A stretch of DNA of 64,000 bases, from assembly GCF_017355885.1 (NCBI RefSeq), contig NZ_JAFEUU010000002.1, positions 186,001 through 250,000 of the forward strand, read 5' to 3'. The notes under the pieces were generated by a model. The model was given only the letters and a program-made list of their open reading frames with translations. It made no database searches and was not told the DNA's origin. Of this stretch, positions 45,741 through 53,386 are shown one piece after another. Origin of the DNA: Sabulicella rubraurantiaca. Its GTDB lineage: Bacteria; Pseudomonadota; Alphaproteobacteria; Acetobacterales; Acetobacteraceae. The position numbers were made by a program, and so were the translations under genes. Position 1 is the first letter of the stretch, and each line of letters starts with the position of its first letter.

Positions 45741-45840
45741 GACACATGGGGGTGCGCCCGGTTCGCGGCGCTGAGAGGCCGGGGACAGCCCCGCGACCCC
45801 GGAACCTGATCCGGTTCGCACCGGCGGAGGGAAGGGTGTC
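45741..45840 (+). promoter_or_regulatory. TPP (thiamine pyrophosphate) riboswitch (THI element)
   Basis: The conserved THI-box landmarks are present in order: GGGGTGC (45748-45754), CTGAGA (45771-45776), ACCTGATCCGG (45804-45814) and GGAGGGAAG-like 3' core (45826-45834). The P1 helix GACAC (45741-45745) pairs with GTGTC (45836-45840). It sits 55 nt before the start of a family-5 receptor gene. A TTCCTC (45860-45865)/GAGGAA (45880-45885) pairing would mask part of the AGGAGG ribosome-binding site, suggesting translational control: TPP bound means gene off. Confidence 0.93.
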
Positions 45841-45859
45841 GGGCGCGATCGCGTGCCCC

Positions 45860-45885
45860 TTCCTCTCCGGCATCGCGAGGAGGAA
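45860..45885 (+). promoter_or_regulatory. Putative Shine-Dalgarno sequestering hairpin of the TPP riboswitch
   Basis: TTCCTC (45860-45865) is complementary to GAGGAA (45880-45885), which overlaps the AGGAGG (45878-45883) serving the ATG at 45895. Expected expression platform; pairing is short, so confidence is moderate. Confidence 0.5.
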
Positions 45886-45894
45886 AGCGACCCG

Positions 45895-47472
45895 ATGATC
45901 CAACGCCGCGCCATCCTGGCCGCCGGGGCCGCTGCCCTCGCCTCACCCGTCGCGGCGCAGAACGCTCGGGCGCGGACGCTGCGCTTCATGCCGCAGGCGG
46001 CGCTGGCGGTGCTGGATCCGGTCTTCAACCCCTCCACCATCATCACCACCCATGGCTACTGCGTGTGGGACACGCTCTACGGCGCCGACCGCGCCATGCG
46101 CCCGCGCCCGCAGATGGCTTCGGGGCACGAGGCCTCGGCGGACGGGCTGGAATGGCGCATCGCCTTGCGCGACGGGCTGCGCTTCCATGATGGCGAGCCA
46201 GTGCGCGGGCAGGACTGCGTCGCCTCCATCCGGCGCTGGGCGGCGCGGGACAATTTCGGCCTCGCCCTGATGCGCGCCGTGGCGGAACTGGACGCGCCGG
46301 AGGACCGGGTGATCCGCTTCCGCCTCCATCGCCCCTTCCCTGCCCTGCTCGACGCGCTGGCCAAGCCGGGCAGCAGCCCCTGCTTCATGATGCCCGAGCG
46401 CTTCGCCGCGACGCCGGCCGACCGGGCGCTGGGACCTGATGCGATGATTGGCTCCGGCCCCTGGCGCTTCCAGCCGGGCGAGTATCTGCAGGGCTCGCGC
46501 TCCGTCTATCTCCGCAACGAGGCCTATGTACCGCGCGACGAACCGGCCGAGGCAGCGACGGGCGGCAAGCGCGTGCATTTCGACCGGCTGGAATTCGTAT
46601 GGCTGCCCGATGGCGGCACGGCGGCGGCGGCGCTGCGCACCGGCGAGGTGGATTGGGTGGAATACCCGCTGCCCGACCTCGTGCCGCTGCTCCAGCGTGA
46701 CCGCAACATTCGCACCCAGATCTACGACCCGAACGGCTTCCTGGGCTTCCTGCGCTTCAACCACCTGCACCCGCCCTTCAGCGACGTGCGCGTGCGCCGC
46801 GCGATCCGCGACGTGCTGGTGCAGCCGGATTTCATGCAGGCCGTGGCGCTGCCGGGGGACTGGCAGGAATGTCATTCGCTGTTCCCCTGCGGCTTGCCTG
46901 GCGCGTTGGAATTCCCGCCCGCGCCGCGCGGCCCGCAGGCGATGGACCGCGCCCGCGCCGCGCTGCGCGAGGCCGGCTACAACGGCGAACCCATCGTGCA
47001 TATCAATCCGACCGATTTCCCGGCGGTGACGCAGCAGGGCCGCGTGACGGTGGAGGTGATGCGCGCGCTGGGTCTGAATATGCAGCCAGTGGAAAGCGAC
47101 TGGGCGTCCATCCTGGCGCGGCGCGCGAACCGCAACCCGCCTTCGCAAGGGGGCTGGCACCTGCACAACACCAACGCCCCGGCAGCGACGATCGCCAACC
47201 CGGCCGTGTCCTTCGTCATCCGCATGAACGGCGCCCAGGCTTGGCCCGGCTGGCCGGAGGACGCGGCGGTAGAGGAGCAGGTCGCGGCCTGGCTTTCCGC
47301 CGCCGATGCCGGCGCTCAGAAGGTGGCGATGCGCCGCTTGCAGGAACTGGCCTGGGAGAGCGTGCCGATCGCGCCGACCGGCCTCTTCCGCCTCCGCACC
47401 GCCTTCCGCGCCGATCTCTCCGGCGTGTTACAGGGGCCGAACCCGTTCCTATGGAACCTCCGTCGCGGCTGA
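45895..47472 (+). CDS. Family-5 ABC solute-binding protein under TPP riboswitch control
   Basis: A 525-residue periplasmic receptor: signal peptide with twin Arg (MIQRRAILAAGAAALASPVAA), the SBP_bac_5 signature WRIALRDGLRFHDGEPVRGQDCVASIRRW, GSGPWRFQPGEY, FSDVRVRRAIRDVLVQPDF. It is a single gene with no permease or ATPase. Because a TPP riboswitch leads it, the ligand is probably thiamine, a precursor, a degradation product or a thiamine phosphate rather than a peptide (inference). ATG at 45895 with AGGAGG at 11 nt. Confidence 0.92.
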   Translation: MIQRRAILAAGAAALASPVAAQNARARTLRFMPQAALAVLDPVFNPSTIITTHGYCVWDTLYGADRAMRPRPQMASGHEASADGLEWRIALRDGLRFHDGEPVRGQDCVASIRRWAARDNFGLALMRAVAELDAPEDRVIRFRLHRPFPALLDALAKPGSSPCFMMPERFAATPADRALGPDAMIGSGPWRFQPGEYLQGSRSVYLRNEAYVPRDEPAEAATGGKRVHFDRLEFVWLPDGGTAAAALRTGEVDWVEYPLPDLVPLLQRDRNIRTQIYDPNGFLGFLRFNHLHPPFSDVRVRRAIRDVLVQPDFMQAVALPGDWQECHSLFPCGLPGALEFPPAPRGPQAMDRARAALREAGYNGEPIVHINPTDFPAVTQQGRVTVEVMRALGLNMQPVESDWASILARRANRNPPSQGGWHLHNTNAPAATIANPAVSFVIRMNGAQAWPGWPEDAAVEEQVAAWLSAADAGAQKVAMRRLQELAWESVPIAPTGLFRLRTAFRADLSGVLQGPNPFLWNLRRG

Positions 47473-47478
47473 TTCCGG

Positions 47479-47712
47479 CTAGCGCGAAGCCCAGCGCACC
47501 GGGCGTTCGGGCGGATTGCGGCCTAACTGCGCGTCACTCAGACACAGAGCCAGGGACACGCCGTCCCGCACAGGGTCGCGCGTTGCTTCGTTGAGAGTGG
47601 CCGCCTGGGCCTCGCAGGAAGCGAGGTCCATCGGGCGTTCCAGCACCGCCAGCGGGGGGACGGCACTGCCCGTGCCCACGGGGGAAAGGGCAACGAGAAT
47701 CAGCCAGAACAC
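47479..47712 (-). CDS. Small secreted protein with two cysteines (unknown)
   Basis: A 77-residue protein starting with GTG at 47712. Hydrophobic N-terminus (FWLILVALSPVGTGSA) looks like a signal peptide; the mature part has two cysteines (DLASCEAQAATL and LALCLSD), possibly a disulfide. No family recognised. It lies between convergent/divergent larger genes, and the start is tentative. Confidence 0.5.
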   Translation of the reverse strand: MFWLILVALSPVGTGSAVPPLAVLERPMDLASCEAQAATLNEATRDPVRDGVSLALCLSDAQLGRNPPERPVRWASR

Positions 47713-47853
47713 AGGGGGAAATCCTTTCGCTTCTTGGTCTTGCCCCCTTCAACGCACAGATCGGGTGAACGGCTGCGAGGAAACCTGCACGGCTGCAAGC
47801 CTGTTTTCTTCCCTGTCAAGTCCTCTTTGGGGACAGATGGCAAGGAGGACGCG

Positions 47854-48417
47854 ATGCGCCCATGGATGTTGCTGGCTGGGTTGGTCCTGGCCATGGGACC
47901 GGAGTTGGTGCCCGACGCCAGTGCTGCACGTGCGCCCAGCCGCGAGGTGCGCGGCACGACGGCACGCACGCCCTCGACCAACGTCGCCACTCCCGCGCGA
48001 CCGCGTGCGGCCCCTGCCACGAGAAGCACGGCTGCGAAAAACACGACGGCGCGGCGGGCGCCTGAAGTGCGCCCAATCGCTTCCCGCGCAGCGCCCCGAG
48101 CCATGCCGCGCGCGGCCCAGCGCCCTGCCCCACAACGCGCCGCCCAGCGCTCGGCGCCTCAGCATGAGGCCGCGCCGCGTCAAGCGACGCCGCGCCCAGC
48201 TCCCGCGGCGGTGATCCAGGTCGCATTGACGAGAGCGCCAGTGGAGGTGCCGCGCGCCGCACCGGGCAGCGCGGCCACTTGCAACCTCAGCTTCCCCTGC
48301 ACCGATGAGGGCGGGCGCTACTATGTCGGTTTCGACCGGGAGAAAGTCTACCTTTCTCCCCGACCCGAAGCCGCCGAGGCCCCGCTGCGCTCGGCCGAGC
48401 TGAGCACGTCGCGCTGA
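47854..48417 (+). CDS. Secreted Ala/Pro/Arg-rich low-complexity protein (unknown)
   Basis: A 187-residue protein with a signal peptide (MRPWMLLAGLVLAMGPELVPDASA), then about 100 residues of Ala, Pro, Arg and Gln, then a compact end with two cysteines (ATCNLSFPCTDEGGRYYVGFD). The start is supported by AAGGAGG at 6 nt. The basic, disordered region suggests binding to an anionic partner such as cell-wall polymer; function unknown. Confidence 0.72.
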   Translation: MRPWMLLAGLVLAMGPELVPDASAARAPSREVRGTTARTPSTNVATPARPRAAPATRSTAAKNTTARRAPEVRPIASRAAPRAMPRAAQRPAPQRAAQRSAPQHEAAPRQATPRPAPAAVIQVALTRAPVEVPRAAPGSAATCNLSFPCTDEGGRYYVGFDREKVYLSPRPEAAEAPLRSAELSTSR

Positions 48418-48429
48418 AGCTGCGACGCG

Positions 48430-49404
48430 TCACTCGCTGGTGATGCGTGCCGCCTCGATGACCCGGCGCCAGCGATCGAGGTCGCCTTCCAGGAAGGTCG
48501 CGAACTCCTCTGGCGTTGAGGGAGCGACGATGGCCCCCAGGCCTGCGAGGCGCTGCGCCGTCTCGGGCTTCTCCAGGCTGGCGCGGATGGCGCGGTTCAG
48601 CGTCTCCACCACAGGCGCCGGCGTGCGCGCCGGGGCCAGGATGCCGAGGCCCTGCGTGTATTCCTCGAAGCCCGGGAAGCCTGCCTGCGCCGTGGTGGGC
48701 ACGCCGGGATAATCGGGGTGCGGCTCGGTGGTCGAGACAGCCAGGGCTCGCAACTGCCCGCGCCCGATCATGTCGGAGATGCCGATCATCGGGTAGAACA
48801 TGAAGGAGACGCGGCCTGCCATCACCTCCTGCAGCGCGGGCGCATTGCCGCGGAACGGCACATGCGTCATGCGCGTCTCGGACAGCGTCGCCAGCAACGC
48901 GGCGGCGAGATGCGCCGAGCCGCCATTCCCGGCCGAGCCGTAGGAGATCTCGCCCGGCCGGGCGCGCGCCGCCTCCACCACGTCCTGCAGGGAGCGGAAC
49001 GGCGTCGAGGCGCCGGTGACCGCGACCAGCGGCAGACGCGCCACCAGTGAGACGGGCGCAAAATCCTGCAGGGGACGGTAGCGCGCATTGGGCAGCAGGA
49101 TGGCGTTCACGCTGTGCGACAGCGTGCTCATCAGGAGGGTGTGGCCATCCGGCGCCTCGCGCGCCACGCCCTCCGTCGCGACCAGCGCGTTGGCGCCGGT
49201 GCGGTTCTCCACCACGACGGGTTGGCCAAGGGAGTTCGTGAGATCCTGCGCCAGGACGCGCGCGATCACGTCGGTCGGCCCGCCGGCAGCGAATCCCACC
49301 ACGATGCGGACCGGTCGCGTCGGCCAGGCGGCACCTTGCGCGAAAGCCGGAAGCGGCGCGACGGCGGCAAGGAGCGCGGCGAGGCCGCGGCGGTGGAGCA
49401 TCAT
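48430..49404 (-). CDS. Bug/TctC-type solute receptor (4) in a catabolic cluster
   Basis: A 324-residue receptor with signal peptide (MMLHRRGLAALLAAVAPLPAFAQ) and Bug loops VRIVVGFAAGGPTDVIAR, VVVENRTGANALVA, SYGSAGNGGSAHLAA and MTHVPFRGNAPALQEVMAG. ATG at 49404 overlaps the stop of the small ORF upstream (ATGA). It belongs to the FAH-TauD gene row, so its ligand may be the substrate of that pathway. Confidence 0.92.
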   Translation of the reverse strand: MMLHRRGLAALLAAVAPLPAFAQGAAWPTRPVRIVVGFAAGGPTDVIARVLAQDLTNSLGQPVVVENRTGANALVATEGVAREAPDGHTLLMSTLSHSVNAILLPNARYRPLQDFAPVSLVARLPLVAVTGASTPFRSLQDVVEAARARPGEISYGSAGNGGSAHLAAALLATLSETRMTHVPFRGNAPALQEVMAGRVSFMFYPMIGISDMIGRGQLRALAVSTTEPHPDYPGVPTTAQAGFPGFEEYTQGLGILAPARTPAPVVETLNRAIRASLEKPETAQRLAGLGAIVAPSTPEEFATFLEGDLDRWRRVIEAARITSE

Positions 49405-49556
49405 GACGTTTCCCTGGGTTCTTGTTGCGTATTGGGCCGCCCGATCTCGAACGGATCGGTGGAGCGCGAATACCGGCCGTCCGGGCGTGGCGTGAGCGTG
49501 GCACGCAGCAGCCTGCCCTGGCCCACTGCCGGCAGCGACGCGAAGCCGGACAGCAT
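49401..49556 (-). CDS. 51-aa ORF translationally coupled between FAH-family and Bug genes
   Basis: ATG at 49556-49554 overlaps the FAH-family stop by one base (TGATG) and its own TGA (49403-49401) overlaps the Bug start (ATGA). The frame starts MLSGFASLPAVGQGRLLRAT and is polar and basic after a short hydrophobic start, with no recognised domain. It fills the gap between the two genes exactly. The precise fit at both ends favours a real gene, but the sequence itself gives no family match, and it could be a remnant. Confidence 0.5.
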   Translation of the reverse strand: MLSGFASLPAVGQGRLLRATLTPRPDGRYSRSTDPFEIGRPNTQQEPRETS

Positions 49557-50449
49557 CAGGCGATGCCGTGCTCGAGCACGCCGATGCGCGGGCACTCGAT
49601 CCGCAGCCGGTCACCGGATTTGAGCCAACGCGGCGGATCGCGGAAGGCGCCGGAGCCGGCGGGGGCTCCGGTGGCGATCACGTCGCCCGGCTCCAGCGTC
49701 ATGTAGCGGGACAAATGCGCGATCAGCGTGGTGACGGGGAAGATGAGGTCGTGCGTGTTCCCCTCCTGCACCAGCTCGCCATTCAGCCAGCAGCGGATCT
49801 GGAGGTTCCAGGGCTCGCCCGCCTCGTCCGGCGTCACGATACAGGGGCCCATCGGACAAAATCCATCCATGCCCTTGGCGAAGGAGGTCTGCGGCGGCTG
49901 CACGTCGAACTGGAATTCACGCGCCGAGACATCGTCCAGCAGCGTGTAGCCGGCGACGTGGCGCAGCGCATCGGCCTCGCGCACCTCGCGCGCGGTGCGG
50001 CCGATGACCACGCCGATCTCGGCTTCCCAGTCCGGCTTACGCACGGCGGCGGGAATACGGACCAGCGCGCCCGGCGGCGCGACGGCAGTCGCGGGCTTGG
50101 TGAAGATGCGCGGGATCTCCTGCACCGGCCCGCCCACCTCCTTCGCATGCGCGCCGTAATTGCGCCCGACGCCGAGGATCTTGCCCGGGCGCGGCACCGG
50201 GGCCAGCAGCCTCGCCTCGCCCAACGGGCGGCGCAGCGCCGCGTTCTCCGGCCGCGCGGCAAAGGCGAGGGCGCGTGCGGCCGCGACCATCGCCGCCTCG
50301 CCATGCGCGAGGAAGGCGGTCATGTCGCCGGGGATGATTGCGGCATCGCCGCCCAGCGCCGCCAGCGCGGCGGCGAGGTCCACCACCGAATCGCCAAGGG
50401 CCGCGCCCACGCGCGGCCCGGCCTCCGCCTCGAAGCTCAGCAGCCGCAT
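49556..50449 (-). CDS. Fumarylacetoacetate hydrolase (FAH) family protein
   Basis: A 297-residue enzyme of the FAH fold: GKILGVGRNYGAHAKEVG, FTKPATAV, the metal-binding WEAEIGVVIGRTAREV, YTLLDDVSAREFQFD, and PLEPGDVIATGAPAG-like C-terminal region (here LEPGDVIATGAPAGSG). Family members hydrolyse acylpyruvates, 2-hydroxy-2-ene-dioates or related intermediates of aromatic and sugar breakdown. The ATG at 50449 overlaps the TauD-family stop (TGATG). Confidence 0.9.
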   Translation of the reverse strand: MRLLSFEAEAGPRVGAALGDSVVDLAAALAALGGDAAIIPGDMTAFLAHGEAAMVAAARALAFAARPENAALRRPLGEARLLAPVPRPGKILGVGRNYGAHAKEVGGPVQEIPRIFTKPATAVAPPGALVRIPAAVRKPDWEAEIGVVIGRTAREVREADALRHVAGYTLLDDVSAREFQFDVQPPQTSFAKGMDGFCPMGPCIVTPDEAGEPWNLQIRCWLNGELVQEGNTHDLIFPVTTLIAHLSRYMTLEPGDVIATGAPAGSGAFRDPPRWLKSGDRLRIECPRIGVLEHGIA

Positions 50450-51327
50450 CAGGCTGCCAACGCCGCGTAGTCCAGCGTCGCCATCACCTGCACGCGCAGG
50501 ATGAAGCGGTGCTCCTCCGGTCCGTAATCCGCCACGGCATTGTGGGTAGTGCTGATATTGTCCCACATCAGCACGTCACCGGGCGTCCAGCTGTGCGAGT
50601 AGAGGTACTTGTCCTGGTCCTGGTGCCGGAACAGGAACTCCAGCATCGCGTCGCTCTCGGCCCTGTCCATACCCTCGATGTGCATGGCGTAGCCGGGGTT
50701 GCAGTAGAGGACGCGGCGCCCCGTCACCGGGTGCACGCGGAAGATGGGCTGCGGCACGGGCGGCTTCTTCGCGCGCTGCTCCGGCGTCAGCGGCGCGCGG
50801 GTGGAGCCGGGGCGGGCGCGCATCATCTCCCAGAACTTGTTGAAGTCGTGGATGGCGACCTTGCCTTCCAGGCGCTGCTTCACCTCGGCCGGCAGGTCCT
50901 CGTAGGCGGCGTGCATGTCGCGGAACTGCGTGTCGCCCAGGGGCCGCCCGTCGCGCACCGGCACCTTCTTGGCGTGCAGCACGTTCGCCAGCGCGATCTC
51001 CTTGGAGTAGCTCATATCCGTGTGCCAGCCCTGGCCAGCATCGTTGAGCCCGACCGGCTTCCCACCCTCCTTCATGTTGGAGAGGATCATGACCTCCGGG
51101 TGGTCGGGGGCGTGGAACAGGTTGGCGACGTTCACCTCCAACTCACCGAAGCGGGCGCCAAAGCGCGACAGCTCGGGCGCTTCCAGCGACTGGTCCGGGA
51201 AACAGAGAACGCCGTGATGCGCCAGCGACCGCAGCAGGGCGCGGAAATCGCCCTCGGACAGAGGGGCGGCGAGGTTGATGCCGGTGACGCGCGCGCCCAC
51301 GCCGCCCGGGTTCGGGGTGATCTGCAT
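50449..51327 (-). CDS. TauD/TfdA-family Fe(II)/2-oxoglutarate-dependent dioxygenase
   Basis: A 292-residue enzyme. The metal triad is His-Asp in GWHTDMSYS and the distal His in TTHNAVADYG; the 2-oxoglutarate Arg follows in HRFILRVQV. GVGARVTGINLAAPLS at the start and the Thr/Ser sites match the TauD/TfdA family. It may hydroxylate a sulfonate, aryloxyacid or similar compound. ATG at 51327, first gene of a minus-strand row with FAH, the 51-aa ORF and the Bug receptor. Confidence 0.92.
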   Translation of the reverse strand: MQITPNPGGVGARVTGINLAAPLSEGDFRALLRSLAHHGVLCFPDQSLEAPELSRFGARFGELEVNVANLFHAPDHPEVMILSNMKEGGKPVGLNDAGQGWHTDMSYSKEIALANVLHAKKVPVRDGRPLGDTQFRDMHAAYEDLPAEVKQRLEGKVAIHDFNKFWEMMRARPGSTRAPLTPEQRAKKPPVPQPIFRVHPVTGRRVLYCNPGYAMHIEGMDRAESDAMLEFLFRHQDQDKYLYSHSWTPGDVLMWDNISTTHNAVADYGPEEHRFILRVQVMATLDYAALAA

Positions 51328-51414
51328 GGTCGGTTTCCTCGGTTCGTTCCTCCCAGGGTATCGCCGCCGGGCATACCGCCGCGCAACAGGGTTTTCATTG
51401 CTGTGATTTGATTC

Positions 51415-51426
51415 CACATCCGTGAA
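51415..51426. promoter_or_regulatory. Candidate IclR operator, copy 1 (CACATCCGTGAA)
   Basis: Twelve bases at 51415-51426 recur exactly at 52168-52179. Copy 1 lies 2 nt before the iclR-type start codon and overlaps its ribosome-binding region, so it could give autorepression and also affect the divergent TauD-family operon. Confidence 0.5.
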
Positions 51427-51428
51427 GC

Positions 51429-52178
51429 ATGGATGCCGTCGTGAAATCTGCCGGGCGCGTGCTCGAGATCTTCGAGTTCTTCGCCCACCGCCACGCCCCC
51501 GCCACCGTGTCGGAGGTGGCGGGGGCGCTGGGCTTCCCGCTTTCCTCCACCTCGGTTCTGCTGAAGTCGCTGCGCTCCCTCGGCTATCTCGACCATGACG
51601 TGCGCACGCGGGAATACACCCCCACCATCCGCTTCGCCGTGCTCGGCACCTGGATCTTCGAGCGCTTCTTCGCGGAAGAAGGCGGCATCCCGCGCCTGAT
51701 GGACGAACTCCAGGCCGAGACGGGCGAGACGATCGTCCTGGCCATGCAGCACGGGCTGCACGTGGATTATATCCGCATCCTGCAATCCATCCGGCCGGTG
51801 CGCTTCTTCATCCGCCCCGGCTCCCGCCGCCCGATCCACCTGCCCGCCGCCGGCAAGGTGCTGCTGGCCTTGCAGAAGGATACTGAAGTCGCCGCCGTGC
51901 TACGCGCGGTGAACGCCGCCCGCGGCGCGGAGAAGCCGGTGCCGGTCCGTCCCTTCCTGGCCGAGATGGAGGAGATCCGCACCCAGGCCTTCGCGCGCAG
52001 CGAGGCGGCGGTGGTGCCCGACACGATGATGCTCGCCATGGCCCTGCCCGTCGCGGCGGGGCATCGGCCGCTGGCCATCGGCGTCAGCGGGCCGTTGGGG
52101 CGGATGCGGCGCCAGGCGCGCGGGATCCTTCGGCTGATGCGCGACAAGGTTTCGGCGCTCGGCGCTTCACATCCGTGA
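51429..52178 (+). CDS. IclR-family transcriptional regulator
   Basis: A 249-residue regulator: N-terminal winged helix (SAGRVLEIFEFFAHRHAPATVSEVAGALGFPLSSTSVLLKSL) and C-terminal effector domain with ETGETIVLAMQHGLHVDYIRIL, RRPIHLPAAGKVLLAL and SGPLGRMRRQ. IclR proteins bind small organic acids. It sits between the divergent TauD-FAH-Bug operon and an FMN hydroxyacid oxidase gene, and two copies of a shared sequence flank it. Confidence 0.92.
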   Translation: MDAVVKSAGRVLEIFEFFAHRHAPATVSEVAGALGFPLSSTSVLLKSLRSLGYLDHDVRTREYTPTIRFAVLGTWIFERFFAEEGGIPRLMDELQAETGETIVLAMQHGLHVDYIRILQSIRPVRFFIRPGSRRPIHLPAAGKVLLALQKDTEVAAVLRAVNAARGAEKPVPVRPFLAEMEEIRTQAFARSEAAVVPDTMMLAMALPVAAGHRPLAIGVSGPLGRMRRQARGILRLMRDKVSALGASHP

Positions 52179-52179
52179 A
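52166..52179. promoter_or_regulatory. Candidate IclR operator, copy 2 (TTCAC-ATCC-GTGAA)
   Basis: A perfect 5-4-5 inverted repeat containing the same 12-mer as copy 1. It overlaps the iclR-type stop codon and lies about 53 nt upstream of the chosen start of the hydroxyacid oxidase gene. Confidence 0.5.
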
Positions 52180-52231
52180 ACCGCGACGCGGCCATGTTGA
52201 CGCCAGGCCTGCCCGGTTGCGAGACACCTTC

Positions 52232-53386
52232 ATGCACCGCGCCGAACGCTTCCTCGCCCTGTCCGATTTCGAGGCGGCGGGGCACCGCCACCTGCCGCGC
52301 ATGCTTCACGGCTTCGTCGCCGGCGCGGCCGAAACCGACCAGTCCCTGCGCGACAATCGCGCCGCCTTCGGCGAATGGGGCTTCGTGCCGCGTGCTCTCC
52401 TCGACACCTCCGCGCGAACGCAGGAGACGACGCTGCTGGGCGCCACCCACGCCGCGCCCTTCGGCATCGCACCGATGGGGGCGGGCGCGGTCTGCGCCTA
52501 TCGCAGCGACATCGTCCTCGCCCGCGCCGCCGCCGCCGCCGGCATCCCCATGGTCACCAGCGCCTCCTCCCTGATCCCGCTGGAGGAGATCCGCGCGGCG
52601 GGCAGCGACTGGTACCAGGCTTACCTGCCCGGCGAGGAGAAGCGCATCGAGGCGCTGGTGGAGCGCGTCGCCCGCGCCGGCTATGGCACCTTCGTCCTGA
52701 CCGCCGACGTGCCGGTGCCGGCCAACCGCGAGAACAACCTGCGCAACGGCTTTTCCATCCCGATCAAGCCCAGCGTGCGGCTGGTCTGGGAGGGGGCGAC
52801 GCATCCGCGCTGGCTGCTGGGCACCTTCGCCCGCACCTTGCTGCGCCACGGCATGCCGCATTTCGAGAACATGGACGCGCATCGCGGCCCGCCCATCCTG
52901 TCGCGCGACCTGGTGCGGCAAGTGGGCAGCCGCGACCGGCTGGACTGGAGCCATGTCGCGCTGATCCGGCGGCTGTGGAAGGGTCCCCTCGTCATCAAGG
53001 GGCTGCTGGCGGCGGAGGATGTGGTGCGCGCCCGCGAGGCCGGCGCGGATGCGGTCATCCTGTCCAACCATGGCGGGCGACAGCTGGACGGAGCGGTCGC
53101 CCCGCTGCGCGTGCTGCCGGAAGCCGTGGCGGCGGCGCCGGGCTTCCCGTTGCTGCTGGATGGCGGGGTGCGGCGCGGGACCGATGTGCTGAAGGCGCTG
53201 GCGCTGGGGGCGCGCTTCGTCTTCGTTGGCCGCCCTTTCCTGTTCGCGGCAGCCTTGGGCGGCGAGGCTGGGGTAGCCCGCGCCATCGCCCTGCTGAAGG
53301 AGGAGATCCACCGCAACATGGCGCTGCTGGGCATCACTTCCGCGTCGCAGCTGGACCCGGGCTTCCTGCGCCGGGTCAGGGAATAG
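52232..53386 (+). CDS. FMN-dependent alpha-hydroxy acid oxidase/dehydrogenase (LldD-like)
   Basis: A 384-residue TIM-barrel flavoenzyme: ARAAAAAGIPMVTSASSLIPLEEI, LTADVPVPANRENNLRNG, VIKGLLAAEDVVRAREAGADAVILSNHGGRQLDGA with the catalytic His, and LLDGGVRRGTDVLKALALGAR (FMN phosphate). It oxidises an L-2-hydroxyacid such as lactate or glycolate. ATG at 52232 lacks a strong RBS; an in-frame GTG at 52175 would overlap the iclR gene and the operator. Its 3' end overlaps the convergent aminotransferase by 11 bp. Confidence 0.88.
   Translation: MHRAERFLALSDFEAAGHRHLPRMLHGFVAGAAETDQSLRDNRAAFGEWGFVPRALLDTSARTQETTLLGATHAAPFGIAPMGAGAVCAYRSDIVLARAAAAAGIPMVTSASSLIPLEEIRAAGSDWYQAYLPGEEKRIEALVERVARAGYGTFVLTADVPVPANRENNLRNGFSIPIKPSVRLVWEGATHPRWLLGTFARTLLRHGMPHFENMDAHRGPPILSRDLVRQVGSRDRLDWSHVALIRRLWKGPLVIKGLLAAEDVVRAREAGADAVILSNHGGRQLDGAVAPLRVLPEAVAAAPGFPLLLDGGVRRGTDVLKALALGARFVFVGRPFLFAAALGGEAGVARAIALLKEEIHRNMALLGITSASQLDPGFLRRVRE

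Noticed and set aside
52175-52231. GTG at 52175 as start of the hydroxyacid oxidase (GTGA overlap with the IclR stop)
   Set aside because: The added residues do not match the family and would lie inside the operator; the ATG at 52232 starts the conserved N-terminus. It remains possible.
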